Source of the DNA: Paraescarpia echinospica
Taxonomy: Eukaryota > Annelida > Polychaeta > Sabellida > Siboglinidae
DNA: 64,000 nucleotides
Reading direction: 5' to 3'
NCBI GenBank assembly: GCA_020002185.1
Contig: CM034532.1
Coordinates: forward strand, 50,593,349 to 50,657,348
Shown: positions 32,423 to 43,805 of the stretch, in pieces
How positions within the stretch are numbered: position 1 is the stretch's first letter
Layout of the letters: the number at the start of each line of letters is the position of its first letter
Translations under genes and position numbers: made by a program
Notes under the pieces: model-generated
Seen by the model: the letters and a program-made list of their open reading frames with translations, nothing else
What the model was told of the DNA's origin: nothing
The model's database searches: none

Positions 32423-32647
32423 CCCAGTGGGCAATAGTGGTATATTTTGATGTCTAAAAGATGTCTTTTTTGGCACCTAAAACATGTCAAATTTAGGTTG
32501 CCAGTGAAAGACTATTTTGCGTCTTATTTCTTATGTAAATATGTAGAAGTCTGATAGATGCCTAAATGACATCTTTTTTAGACGTCATCCATATGACCAA
32601 AAATTAACTGCTAAAAGACATCTAAAAGATGTTGTGTGCCCAATGGG
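32423..32647. mobile_element. MITE-like element, 225 bp, with a partial second copy at 32711-32880
   Basis: The ends are inverted: CCCAGTGGGCAATAG on the left, and on the right a sequence whose complement reads CCCATTGGGCACACA. Inside, GATGTCTAAAAGATGTC mirrors GACATCTAAAAGATGT. A second copy starts at 32711 (CCCAGTGGGCAACAG) and is 3'-truncated. No clear target duplication was seen and the superfamily is not assigned. Confidence 0.5.
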
Positions 32648-33460
32648 AGGAGATCCGCTTACTCAGCCTCCAAGTTAGCATATTAATAATAATACTACAA
32701 TGGTACAAGCCCAGTGGGCAACAGTAGTAAATGTTGACATCTAAAAGATGTCTTTTTCGACGTCTAAAACACATCAAATTTAGGTTGCCGGTGAAAGACT
32801 ATTTTGTGTCTCATTTCTTACGTAAATATCTAAATGATCTTTTAAGACGTCATCCATATAACTAAAAATTAACTGCTGTCTCGATCAAGCAATGCTGAAA
32901 ATTTGCACTTTTATCGCTCATAAAAGCACCAGGTTGTCTTTCATATACAGACTACAGTGAAACATATTCTTCTTTCAAACCTTTATAATTTTGCATCTTA
33001 GAGATTCTCCTGCAATGCAGCTTATCATCTCCAAAAGATTGCAAGAAATTTGATAACATCAGGCTGAGCGGTAAGCGAACTTGTCAATAAGCAGCAAAGT
33101 TGGTAAATTGTTCACTAAAGTAAAAGTGGCCTGTAGGCTGTCCAGCACACAGGTAAATATTTGGTGGCATCTTCGATATGCGCATCATCTTCGCCGCAAA
33201 ATTATTTGATGGACTTGAATTGCATAATGTTGTCGTTCTCAGCAAGAATTTTGGAGATTGAAGATTCGAACACCCCAACCGCACCATACTCCATAGCCAT
33301 AGGCTTAGCTCTGTCTTGAATTTACCTTCAATCCTCCTCTTCTACGTAGTAGTCAATGAGTTGACGAGGAAGGCAGTCAAACGTTGACTCGCGTAATCCT
33401 CCGCCCTATAGCCTAAATATTTGTCAATGTGTCCCTTGAAGCCAATTAACGCGGACACTG

Positions 33461-34285
33461 TTGTATGATGACCCAGACAAATGCAGCCATATGAGAGTAG
33501 GATCATCAACAATAAGAAACGACAGCTACACACTGGGACCTAATCATATAACGCTGGCAAGTACGGATAAGGTGAAGGATATTGGCGTCACTTTTGACTC
33601 ATCACTAAACTTTGAGGCACATATGTCGGAAAAAATTAATAAAGCCAATTCAATGATGGGGATAATTCGTCGCACTTTTGATTACATGGATGAACAATGT
33701 TTTTCTACTGTTTTTAAATCTCTCGTCCGCCCACATATTGAATATGCAAATAAAGTATGGGCTCCATTCTTAATGAAACACATTACAGCTCTTGAAAATG
33801 TTCAGCGTAGAGCAACCAAATTAATTCCAGGCTTTAAAGATCTTGAATACAATGAACGTCTGCAAAGACTAAAATTACCAACTCTGTCATATCGTCGCCT
33901 CAGAGGAGACATGATTGAAATGTATAGGATTTTAACAGACAAATATGATACAGCTGTGACATCGAACTTTATAACTTTGAGGGATACTGAATCATGTACG
34001 CGAGGACATCACCTAAAAATATTCAAAGGACGTTGTCGGTTAAACATAAAAAAAAATTCATTTATACACCGATGCACGGACGTATGGAACAGCCTCCCAC
34101 AGTCTGTGGTAGAGGCTCCATCAGTTCAGTCCTTCGAGGGAAAATTAGACAAATTATGGAAAAACCACCCAATTAAGCTCGATTACACAGCCCCACCCCT
34201 ATTATGGAACAACTCGTCAGACGCATGCGCACCATATAGTTTGACGACAAACATCAGAGCTGGCGTAAGAGGCATCACAGCCTAA
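33461..34285 (+). mobile_element. Non-LTR retrotransposon RT 3' half, open frame of 274 codons
   Basis: An uninterrupted frame reads as the C-terminal half of a jockey/CR1-like RT: DIGVTFDSSLNFEAHMSEKI, SLVRPHIEYANKVWAPF, ENVQRRATKLIPG and NSLPQSVVEAPSVQSFEGKL. It lacks the endonuclease and the catalytic YADD half, so it is 5'-truncated, but the intact frame suggests a young insertion. It lies in the putative first intron of CFAP57, about 550 bp from the ALKBH7 start. Confidence 0.8.
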
Positions 34286-34562
34286 AAGCCAGAAGAGGAC
34301 CTGTAAGAACCTGTAAGAATGATAGAACATAATCATGTCTGTTAATTATACTTGACAATTTGACAATAACGCAGGTCTCGCGGGCCTGCTGCCTCGCGGG
34401 CCACAGTTTGCTAAACGGTGGCCTAGGCCTAGGCCAGAGCTAGCTGACCGTCTAAAATCGGCTCAAATTATTCTGTACAATCACCCGCAATTCGGATAAT
34501 TCGTTTATTGCAATAGTGACAACAGACACAACTACTCGGAAACATATAAATACAATACTTAC

Positions 34563-34640
34563 TCCCGAGAGCATCACACAATCGTAGATTTGCTGCGTGA
34601 ATGCTGCACTGCTTTGCTTCGAATTGATCAACTGTAGTGG
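34563..34640 (-). other. Candidate 5'-UTR exon of CFAP57
   Basis: On the minus strand a good donor (A|GTAAGT) ends a candidate exon at 34563. Its upstream end would lie near the X-box at 34649. CFAP57 coding exon 1 has an acceptor at about 30988, so an upstream non-coding exon must exist and this is the best-placed one. It is inferred from splice signals and context only. Confidence 0.4.
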
Positions 34641-34648
34641 CTCTCACT

Positions 34649-34662
34649 GTTGTCAAGGAAAC
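34649..34662. promoter_or_regulatory. X-box (RFX binding site), probably driving CFAP57
   Basis: GTTGTCAAGGAAAC fits the RFX consensus RYYNYY-N(1-3)-RRNRAC on both strands. RFX factors switch on motile-cilia genes in animals. The site lies just upstream of the candidate CFAP57 5' exon and about 190 bp upstream of the ALKBH7 start codon, in the gap between divergent genes. Confidence 0.55.
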
Positions 34663-34697
34663 ACAGCACTGCACGCGTCGTTCCGGAAAGCGTCCTC

Positions 34698-34705
34698 CCG
34701 GAAGT
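34698..34705 (+). promoter_or_regulatory. ETS/GABP-like site upstream of ALKBH7
   Basis: CCGGAAGT is the classic ETS-family core. GABP/NRF-2 sites of this form are common in promoters of nuclear genes for mitochondrial proteins, which fits ALKBH7. A related TTCCGGAA lies at 34681. The match is short and could be chance. Confidence 0.35.
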
Positions 34706-34847
34706 CATGGCCACCCCCCGAAGATGTATCCCACAAATCATTGTAATCCAACATGGTTTCCGTCTGACCTTACGAAGACTTGTGTGCATAAACTATTTCA
34801 AATAGCTCGCAGTACGCGGAAAATCTACTAATAATTTGTATAGCACA

Positions 34848-37800
34848 ATGGTTCTCGGAATTCAAAGCATGAGATACGCTCGCATACTACAGATGAGATG
34901 TTGTCAGTTGTCAAGAAAAATGATTTCAACTGGCACCAGTAGTTGCGTGCCGGCTGTCATGCAGGTAAACACTAACACGGACGGATCTGAAAAAATCGAG
35001 AAACGAACGCCGACGCCGCCAGAAGATGTTCTCGAAGCCAGCGACACAGAAACGGCAGAAATACTCAAAGGAAACATTGCAGTGTATCAAAATTTCATAA
35101 CCGAAGAGGAAGAAATGTCTTTGTTCGATGAAGTAGAGCCACATTTAAAACGACTTAGATATGAGAAAGATCATTGGGACGATGTACGTACGCATCTTCA
35201 ATTTTGAGACTAGACTAGGCAACTAGGCAATTATTACCCATGGGGCGCAGTGGTCGAGTGGTTAGAGTGCTGGACTGTCATTTGGAGGAACCAGGTTTTG
35301 AATCGTGGTGCCTCCGGGTGGTGGTTCAGTACTAGTTCGGCCATTGTGTCAAAACTTGGCCAATTTCATTCACCCTACGGCTACGACTACGTTGGTCGTT
35401 GCCCGTAGGCTGTATCTTTAGGAAAAGACGCTATAACTTAAGGCTAAGCTGTTAGTCCCTTCTATCTGGTGCCTATGCCAGGGGAAGAAGTTTCTTTGCA
35501 GAGAAATGGAAAAACGTGGACTCACTGAGCTGGGATCTCATTCTCTAAACTCCCAGAGTAATCAACTTGATGATTGTGGGCATTTACTGCAAACCCAAAC
35601 CAACCGTTCCCACCATCTAGGCCTATGGGTTTAGGGTCATGGACTCACTGAGTTACTCTGAGCAGAGATCTCATTCTCTAAACTCTCACTGGCGTTACTG
35701 TCTGAAAATGGACCATGCCAATTAATAGTAGAGGTTGAAGAAGGGTAAGCAAACACAATGAAGTCTGAACATTTGGTACTCAACATGACACCTATAAGGA
35801 CAACATTAATATATACAGTGACACACACACACACATGCTCAATTATAGGTAGATTTAATCGTTAGAAATGTAATTTTGAGTAAAATATTCGATTATTGAA
35901 CATTTAAAAAACACCATCTGCTATACAAAATTGCCATGTAAATGACTGTTTCAGTATAAATTTTGACTTCCTGGTCAGCATCTATGCAATAATGACCAAA
36001 AACAATTTAAGTGAAACCTTAGATGTATTGCAGGTTGAAAACTATTTTCTTACTTGAAGTCCTACATGAATCAGCTGAGCACTAGACTGTTACCATTCCT
36101 GTTATGCTGAATAAGTATTCTTGCAGGTGATTCACAGCTAACAGTACAGTAGTTAACATTTGTCTTATTGCAGGCAATACACGGCTACCGAGAGATGGAG
36201 CGAAAGCGATGGTCAGCAAAGAACAAGGTCATAATCGAACGTGTGCGAAACTTGGTCTTTTCACCAGATGCCACCCACATTGCCTACGTACATGTGCTTG
36301 ACTTGATGCCTACTGGATACATCAAGGCGCATGTTGACAGTGTCCGGGTATGATGCATGTGCATGATCTTTGTATTTGGAGATGTTTAGTCAGGTGTATT
36401 GTATGTGAATGAAAAGTATTTAAATTGCTATCGGATGCAAGGGATCCCATTCACTGATGTAAGGGATCCCATTCACTGATGTAAGGGATCCCATTCACTG
36501 ATGCAGGAGATCCCATGCACTGATGCAGGAGATCCCATTCACTGATGCAGGACATCCCATGCACTGATGCTGCTGCTGCAGTCCATTATGCCCTCTGGAG
36601 TTTAGGGCAGTGTCAAAGTTCCTCCACCTCTGTCTGTCTCCGGCCATTCACTCTATGGTGCCCCAGCTGTGTTCATTTCCCTCAGCTCCGCCTCTACTGT
36701 TCTCCTCCATGTTTTCTTTGTGTGCCCATGTTTCTGCTTCTTTTCTGGCATCCACCAGACAGCTGTTTTTGTGATGGCGTCAGCATCCATGCGAAGGACA
36801 TGTCCAATCCACCTCCAGCACCTTCTTTGAATGATGGCGGGCATGTCCTCTTGCTGGCATTGGGCAAGCTACTCCTGGTTGGATATGGTTCTTGGCCAGA
36901 AGATCCTGAGGATTTTTCTGAGGCTTCATGTGGAAGGTTGACAGTTTGGATAGGTTCTGCTACGTCATTCTCCAGCACTCCACCCCATACAGCAATGTTG
37001 ACAGCACGCAACTCTGGACAATTCTGAGTTTTGTCATTGTGCTGTACTATGCTGATCGGCAATCTGCAAGTAGACACATGAAGGCATTCCGTGCCTTGTT
37101 CAGTCTGTTGCGGATGTCTATGCCAGCTCCTCCATCTTGGCTAATGACAATTCCAAGGTAAGTGAATGTTTCAGTGTGGGAAAGGTCCTTATTGTCCATC
37201 TTCACTGAGGCTGGCATGTTAACATTCAGGGTCATGACTTTTGTCTTCTTCTGGCTGATTCGCACATCAATCTGACGGCCAAATCTGCTTAGGCGGGTTG
37301 TCTTCTCCTGGATGTGTTTGTGAGTGTGGGACAGAAGAGCAAAGTCATTGGCAAAGTCCAGATCCTCTAGTACAGAAAAGGGAGTCCAGCGAAGCCCTCT
37401 TGGTACATCTTCTGTTGCTCATCGCATGATCCAGTTGATGACAACATTGAAAAGGACAGCTGACATAACACAGCCCTGTCTCACACCTGTCTTAACCTCA
37501 AAGTGAAGATCGCTGGTTCCAACATTGCAGGTGAAGTTGGTGTAGAAAGCTTTGGTGATGTTGACGATGCATTGTGGTATTCCATATGATCTGAGAATGC
37601 GTCAGAGGCAGTCTCTGTAATGCTATCAAAAGCTTTATCAAAATCTTTAAGGTTTATGTACAGTTGTCTTTGCCACTCTGAACATTGCTCGATGATGTTC
37701 CTCAGTGTAACAATCTGGTCAGAGCATCCTCTTCCTCTGCGAAACCCAGCCTGTTCCTTCCATAGTTTTGCATCTATAGTCTCTGTGATCCGCTGCATGA

Positions 37801-40800
37801 TGATCTTGCATAGGATCTTGCTTAGTACTGACAGAAGGGTGATCCCTCGCCAGTTGTTATAGTCGCTAACGGCCCCCTTTTTAGGTATCTTGACAATCAC
37901 TCCGTTGCTCCATTCTGTTGGTACCTGCTCCCGTTCCCAGATGACTGTGAACAAGGGTTCTAGGATGTGTAATGATTTCTGCTCTATGGGGAGTATCTGT
38001 GTTTATCTCCAGTTCTACTTCTTCTATAATAGCATCCTTTTCTGGTGGTGGCCTGTTTAGTACTTCTCTGAAGTGTTCCATCCACTGAGTTTCTTGCTCC
38101 TTCTCTGTCGTGAGGAGATTTGCTTGTTTGTCTTTAATTTGGGTACTGGAAGTAGTACATTTCCCACTAATGATCTTGGTTATTTGAACACAGTTCCTTG
38201 TTCATTTCTCTCTGCTGCTTCTTCCGCCCGTTTTGCCAAGTCTTCCATGTAAGCTTGCTTGTCTGCTCGCACACGTCTTTTGACCTGATGTTCTTCTCTA
38301 TGTTGCTATATCTTTCTTTTAATCTTTCTGATTTTGTTTCCAGTAGCTTCTTCTTTGTTGCTCTTTTGTTGTTGATGGCTTCCAATGTTGTTGATGTTAT
38401 CCAGACTGTTCTCTTCCTCTGCCTATGTCCTAAGCTGATTTCACTGCTCTTGTTGTAGATGGAGGCTATCTGGCTCCAGGTTGTGTCAATGTCTTCTGTG
38501 GAGTCGTTTTCTTCTTCAAGGCTGCTCAGAACTTGAAATCTGTTTTTCACTTCAAGAATGAAGCTTTTCTTCACTGCAGGATCCCTGAACCTCTCAACAT
38601 CATATCTTTTGTTATCCATTGTTTGGTGTCCTGTACTTTTCAGTTTTAGCTTGATGTAAGCTGTGACCAGATGGTGGTCACTTCTGACATCTGCTCCTTG
38701 CTTCACTATCACGTCTAGTAGAGAGTGGCACCACATGCCATTGATCATCAGATGGTCAATCTGATTACGGTCCCTTCTGTTTGGTGAACACCAATTCAGT
38801 TTGTGGATGTCAGGGTGTTGGAAAAGGGTCCCTCCAATGTCAAGATTGTTCATGCCACAAAAGTTTACCAGTCTTTCATCATTGTTGTTCATAATGCCAC
38901 ATCCGTTCCTTCCCATTACCCTGTCATTGTGGGTGTTGTCACTTCCAACTTTTGCAGTCAGGTGTCCCATGACAATTGTGACGTCATGGCGTGGTGACCT
39001 GTCCACTTCTGCTTGAAGGCTTTGGTAGAAAGCGTCCTTGTCCTCATCCTCTCCATTATTGGTCGGTGCATATCATTGGAGGAGGAGGATGTTTCCATGT
39101 CTCCCCTTCGGTTGAACTCTCATCAGATGACTGCTGACAGGTTTCCACTCCAGCAGTGACTTTTCCACCCTTTTCTTCAGGAGAACAGCTACACCTTCGC
39201 ATTGCTGTTTGTTGTCTCTTCCAGAGTACCGCACCGTCTCTCCTGTTGCTGTTGTCAGTCTTCCCGATCTGGTCCACCTGTTTTCGCTCACTCTAAGGAT
39301 GTGCAGGCTGTATCGTCTCTTTTCTGTGGTTATCTGTGCCAGTTTTCCAGTTTCATACATGATACATACTCACATTCCAAAATCCAATCCTGGTCTTCAT
39401 TTTTGCACTCAGCATTCCCATAATTATGTCTGTGGCTTCCTTTTGGCTTTCATCATTGGCAGTCATACGAGTCATTGACTCTGGAACTGATGCACTGCAC
39501 TGATGTAGGGATCCCATTCACTGAGAAAATATGTATTTTGTTTAAACAAATTCAAATACGCTGTATCAGACATTTGCTACACCTTAAATAGCAACATACA
39601 CTGTATATAGGTATGAATGATACATGTTTTCAAATTTTTGAATAGTATTTGAAATTGTGTAATTTATGTTAATACTTTTAATTGTACTTGCCTGTGTATG
39701 TGCTTGTATGGTTATGATGGTATGCAGGATGGTTGGTGGAGTTGTCTAGTTGATCTGTTTGCAGTTTTGTGGCAGTACGATAGCCGGCATGTGCCTGCTC
39801 TCCTCCAGCATCATGCGATTTGTCAATGAGAAAGACAAGTCCAAATACGGCGATGTTCTTCTGAAGCAGAGATCACTCTATGTAATGAGGTGAGGTTCTC
39901 TTGAGACAAGATTTAACCAGATTGCCGTCCAGAGCTACAAGCTCCAGGAGGCATGCAAACAAAGGAAGCCTCTGGCTTATCGAAAATCCAACAATTTTCC
40001 AACTACGTATAGCCCGCCCTCCCCAGATAGCTGTCAGTTTTATTTTTTAACATATACACACTGCTAGCATTAACATGACGTATCTATTCACGTAATGATG
40101 CACTAATGTGGACTTTCTGGTGGAAAGTATATTCAGACTAGCAACAGAATGAATTGTAACATAGTTATTAAATGTAAACTGTAAATGCAGAAACTACAGA
40201 AGATAAAGACATATTAAGGTGCCCAGTATACACACACATTGTTTGCAAGTAGGGACATGCATGAAATATGTTAATAACAATTGCCTGATAAGCAATCATT
40301 GTTGTTATAGTGTTGACATAGTGTGTTTAATAATGTTGTGATGCACCTCTCAACTTGGTTTCCAAGGATTTTCCCACGAAAGACATTATCTTATTATCTA
40401 TGGAACAATATTTTTAGGGCCATAATTCCACAATGCTACTTTGTCGAATTGTGACTTTCGATTATTCATTTACGCTGTCATTGTCGAATTGTGTCTTTCG
40501 ATTATCCATTTACGCTGTCATCGTGCAAGATAGTTGTCAAATAATTCACTAGAATGCTGTTTGGTTAAATATGTATGGTCAAATACATTTGGTTGAAAAC
40601 GTTTTGTCAGATACTTTTGGTCAAATAAGTTTGCACATAAAAGTCTGCTCAAATACGTTTGCACAAAAAATCTCAAATAAGCACTCGCCAACCTAAGCTA
40701 AGCTTGTGCTGCCCCCTAGAGAACTACACCAACTTGCAAATACTGAAGTATCCCTTACTTTTTTGGAATATAATAGTAATCAAAATATATGAAAGTGAAG

Positions 40801-43272
40801 CAACCCGGGGGCGCGCGGGACCAACTACGATCACGGATAGGCCGAGTTGCCGCCACATCCCACAGGCTAGGTCCGAGTTGTGGGCGACGTTCCAGAATTC
40901 CCGAGGACGATTATACTTTTAGACTTGTTATGTAGTCTGTCAATCTACAAGAATCATTGCACTCAAATAAACCATAGATGTGTCTATTTGTTATTTTAAT
41001 GATTTAATTTATTTTGGCGAAAAGTATTATATTAAAATTTATTTTATAAAAACTGCTCTCTATGAGAGTTATAATTAAAATGTTAAGTACATCACAGCAA
41101 AGGAACTCATTTAAAAATGAACCAAGCTAATAAACACATTAACAAAAAGAAAACATTCTTTGTGGCATAAATTAGGTTTATATATATATATATTATTTAT
41201 ATAACTATATATAATATATTTTATATATATACATATATATATTATGTGTGCATGTTCGTGTGTGTGCGTGAGTGTGTGTGTGTGTGCGGGGTGGGTTATG
41301 GGGTACGGACAAGCCTGCCCGGAAAACAGCTTTATTCATTGTATAACGTCTTGAACGACTGGAATAAAACCACAAGATTTTTTATTCCTTGCTTCTTTCC
41401 GGGACGTTTTTTTTTCGGGTGGGATTCCTTCCGGGGGGGCTTTATTCTGGGGGGCGGCAGGCTTTTTTCCATATTTCATGTACAGGGGGTTGCAAATTGC
41501 AAACATAAAAGTGTCTTTGGACTTTGACATCCTTTAGGCACTACACAAATTACCGTACAATGATTTTAGGTGCTGGTCAAGTGCTATGCAATTATCTATT
41601 ATGTATCATTCTCATCATTGTTATTAAAGTTACATTCTGAGATGGTGAGTCTTTTAAATTTAAATCTCCATTGAATCATCAAGCCTCATACACTATATAT
41701 CACTTTCCTCAACTCAAGCATATTACATGAACTTTTTTCACATAAGTCGATGATAACATGCAATTTTAAGGAATGACCATATAATTGGCCATAAGAGCAG
41801 GAGTAACCTATGGGCAGTCTGGTCATTTTGCACTGTATTCCTGAATAGCTAGGTGACCGGAATAGTGGGGGTGGTGGCGGCGGCTCGGCCTGCCCATGAT
41901 CGCGGTTGGTCCCGGGTGCCCCCAGGTTGCTTCACTTTCATATTTTTTGATGTTGTTTAATCACAGAACTATATGCTATTCGCGAAGTATCACATTACTA
42001 ATTTAAAATTACTATTACATTCCAAAAATGTAAGGGATACTTCAGTATTTGCAAGTTGGTTTAGTTTGCTAGGGGGCAGCACAATCTTAGCTTAGGTTAG
42101 CAAGTGCTTAGTTAAGCAGACATTTTGTGCAAACATGTTTTTGCAGACTTTTGTATGCAAACATATTTGACCAAACGTTTTCGACCAAACGTATTTGACC
42201 ATACATATTTGACCAAACAACATTCTAGTGAATTATTTGATAGCAATCTTGCACAATGACAGCGTAAATGGATAATCAAATACACAATTTAACAATGACA
42301 GCATAAATGAATAATCAAATTTCACAATTCGACAATGTAGCATTGTGGAATTATGGCCCTAATATCGTTCCATAATTATCATCATTACTCTTTACACCAT
42401 GAAACTAATATCTCTACAAAGTCACAGAGTGTCTAACTGTTTATTGATTAATTTATACCGCTGAAATTTGTCAATTTGATTGTGATATTATTTCCCTTCC
42501 CATGTGAGATTTATGTGTGATCAAAGCAGATCGGGTCAATTATTAGATAACTGAGCAAAAATTTTCATTTGACAGCACTAAAGATATGTGACAAGAAAAC
42601 AGTAATTTTCTGTTAATAAAATGTCACTGATTTGCCTTTGAAAAATTACATTCAGTGCTCATTCTCCAAAATTGTGATGAAAATGATGGGTTGAACAAAA
42701 TTCCGGTCTGTATCCAACTCTTAGATGCAAACATGTTCGACAAATGTATGCAGCATGTACACCACTTATGAGACATATTTTCAAATCGGACTGCCTCATT
42801 TGTAAATTGCACAGAATTTCACATTTTTACCGGCATTGAATGTACCCTGGCTACTTGTACCTCCAAAATTCTGAGTTTTTTATTTTGAGTCCTATATGTG
42901 TTTTGGGTTTGCCAAGATTTGTGGACCTTCTGTACTCTATGGAACATAGTACAGTATCCATATTCTCTTTAGTTACAACTCTGTTAATCCAAATAAGATA
43001 TTGTGTTTTTCAGAGATCGGGCAAGATACGAATACACACATGAAATCCTTGCCGCAGAACAATCGTACTTTCGTGGGAATGTTGTGCCAAGGAAACGACG
43101 TATATCAGTGTTATATAGGAATGAAGATATATAATGATTGTGTTGTGCTTTCAGAGATCGGGCAAGATATGAATACACACATGAAATCCTTGCTGCGGAG
43201 CAATCACATTTTCGTGGGAATGTTGTGCCGCGTGATCGACGTATATCAGTGATATGTAGGAACAAGGCGTGA
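34848..43272 (+). CDS. ALKBH7: ALKBH7, mitochondrial AlkB-family dioxygenase, four exons
   Basis: ALKBH7 is an Fe(II)/2-oxoglutarate dioxygenase-fold protein of the mitochondrial matrix, linked to programmed necrosis and fatty-acid metabolism. Exons: 34848-35183, 36174-36347, 39765-39889, 43155-43272, giving 250 residues (human 221), all phases consistent. The start is the ATG at 34848. It opens an Arg-rich, acid-poor leader (VLGIQSMRYARILQMRCC) that looks like a mitochondrial presequence. Iron ligands are visible: H165 and D167 in KAHVDSVR at the end of exon 2, and H221 in YTHEIL of exon 4. The 2OG-binding arginine region is RRISVICR (240-247). Hallmarks GSTIAGMCLLSSSIMRFVNE and YREMERKRWS support the call. 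Introns hold a SINE, a LINE and a 2-kb inverted-repeat transposon. The final exon has an upstream tandem copy, 43014-43134. Confidence 0.93.
35236..35690 (+). mobile_element. tRNA-derived SINE, family A (copy 2)
   Basis: The tRNA-like head is GGGGCGCAGTGGTCGAGTGG with a degenerate B box GGTTTTGAATC. The body shares CAATTTCATTCA and CTATGCCA-GGGAAG with the copy at 3823-4225. The tail contains a partial duplication (GGACTCACTGAG ... TCTCATTCTCTAAACTC at about 35515 and 35638). Lies in ALKBH7 intron 1. Confidence 0.6.
36447..36575. repeat. 21-bp minisatellite (GATCCCATTCACTGATGTAAG), interrupted by a LINE
   Basis: About six units with GTAAGG/GCAGGA variants lie on this side. A further unit (TGATGTAGGGATCCCATTCACTGA) lies at about 39499-39522, on the far side of the minus-strand LINE. 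The repeat therefore flanks the LINE at both ends, in ALKBH7 intron 2. Confidence 0.7.
36590..39480 (-). mobile_element. APE-type non-LTR retrotransposon, near full length, decayed
   Basis: Read on the minus strand, 39360-38990 holds the start of an AP-type endonuclease (LRVSENRWTRSG; TIVMGHLTAKVGSDN). 38990-38170 holds the endonuclease end and linker (LVNFCGMNNLDIGGTLF; RRDRNQIDHLMIN; DVRSDHHLV). 37954-37600 holds RT motifs (PKKGAVSDYNNWRGITLLS; EQAGFRRGRGCSDQI; KDFDKAFDSI). 37265-37047 has TYLGIVISQDGG, and 36844-36653 the terminal RRCWRWIGHVLRMDAD. Frameshifts and stops break it into four or five pieces, so it is inactive. It lies opposite to ALKBH7 in intron 2. Its endonuclease is the type often mislabelled craniofacial development protein 2-like in invertebrate annotations. 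Confidence 0.9.
39905..40050 (+). repeat. Short repeat also present at 59526-59655
   Basis: Shared landmarks are AACCAGATTGCCGTCCAGAG / AACAAGATTGCCACCCAGAG, then GGAAGCCTCTGGCTTATCGA / GGAAGCCCTTTGGCTTATCGA and TAGCCCGCCC / TATCCCGCCC. It starts 16 nt after the donor of ALKBH7 exon 3. Family not recognised. Confidence 0.5.
40399..42374. mobile_element. Foldback DNA transposon, 1976 bp, long inverted repeats and a 6-bp target duplication
   Basis: The ends are exact inverted 8-mers (TATGGAAC ... GTTCCATA) flanked by the same hexamer ATTATC (40393-40398 and 42375-42380). Inverted similarity continues for roughly 450-550 bp on each side. Paired landmarks include GGGCCATAATTCCACAATGC, AATAATTCACTAGAATG and CCAACTTGCAAATACTGAAG, with moderate divergence. 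The middle (about 40930-41860) has TG/TA microsatellites and no transposase, so it is non-autonomous. Lies in ALKBH7 intron 3. Confidence 0.75.
43014..43134 (+). CDS. ALKBH7: Duplicated alternative terminal exon of ALKBH7 (exon 4a)
   Basis: This exon has its own Y-rich acceptor (TTTTTCAG at 43006-43013) and the same phase as exon 4b. It encodes DRARYEYTHEILAAEQSYF, then PRKRRISVLYRNEDI and a stop at 43132-43134. Against 4b (43155-43272) the iron-binding His and the RRISV segment are kept. The extreme C-terminus differs: LYRNEDI against ICRNKA, where ICR is the family form. Only 20 nt separate the stop of 4a from the start of 4b. Inclusion of 4a gives 251 residues, skipping to 4b gives 250. 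Both copies are open, so either may be used. Confidence 0.75.
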
Positions 43273-43805
43273 TTGTGCACGAGAAGAGAAACAGGTGATA
43301 AGAAGATTGCTGCATTGTGATGTCAAGAAGCCAACATAAATTGAAATAACTGAAGGTGTGACACTTGAATGGGTTATTTTGTATCTTGGTTATTTTGTAT
43401 CTTGGTTATTTTGTATCTTAAGTGTATTTATTATGCTTTATTAAAAGAAGATCACTTACGACATACATCGGTGTTCACTCGAAGTCTCTTTATGTCAGGA
43501 ACAGCCATTTGAAAGGCAGAACTTGGAAATCCCAGCTCTGTTCTATGGAATTTTGGATATAAAATAAATAGTTTGACTCAGTCCCATTGTGTTCCTTTTT
43601 GCAATTGCCCAATAAGTAACCAGACAATCTAAGAAATACCGGTGGTGTGGTTTTGCCTCATATGAAATATTTAATTAATACGTATGTTTTACTGTTGTAC
43701 ACGAAAAGACAAAATACCTAAATGTCGATGAAGTAGTTTGGAAAGCAAAAAATAAGAATTTTATTAATATAAAACCACTCCATGAACATTTATAAAATTA
43801 TCTGG
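43273..43805. other. Region between ALKBH7 and the viral gene block
   Basis: AT-rich sequence that should hold the ALKBH7 3' UTR; ATTAAA near 43440 and AATAAA near 43562 are candidate poly(A) signals. A 16-bp unit (TATTTTGTATCTTGGT) repeats about three times at 43374-43420. I looked for a terminal inverted repeat of the adjacent viral element here and found none. Confidence 0.5.

Noticed and set aside
36545..37027. Plus-strand ORFs across 36.5-39.5 kb
   Set aside because: Antisense shadows of the minus-strand LINE, whose frames carry endonuclease and RT motifs.
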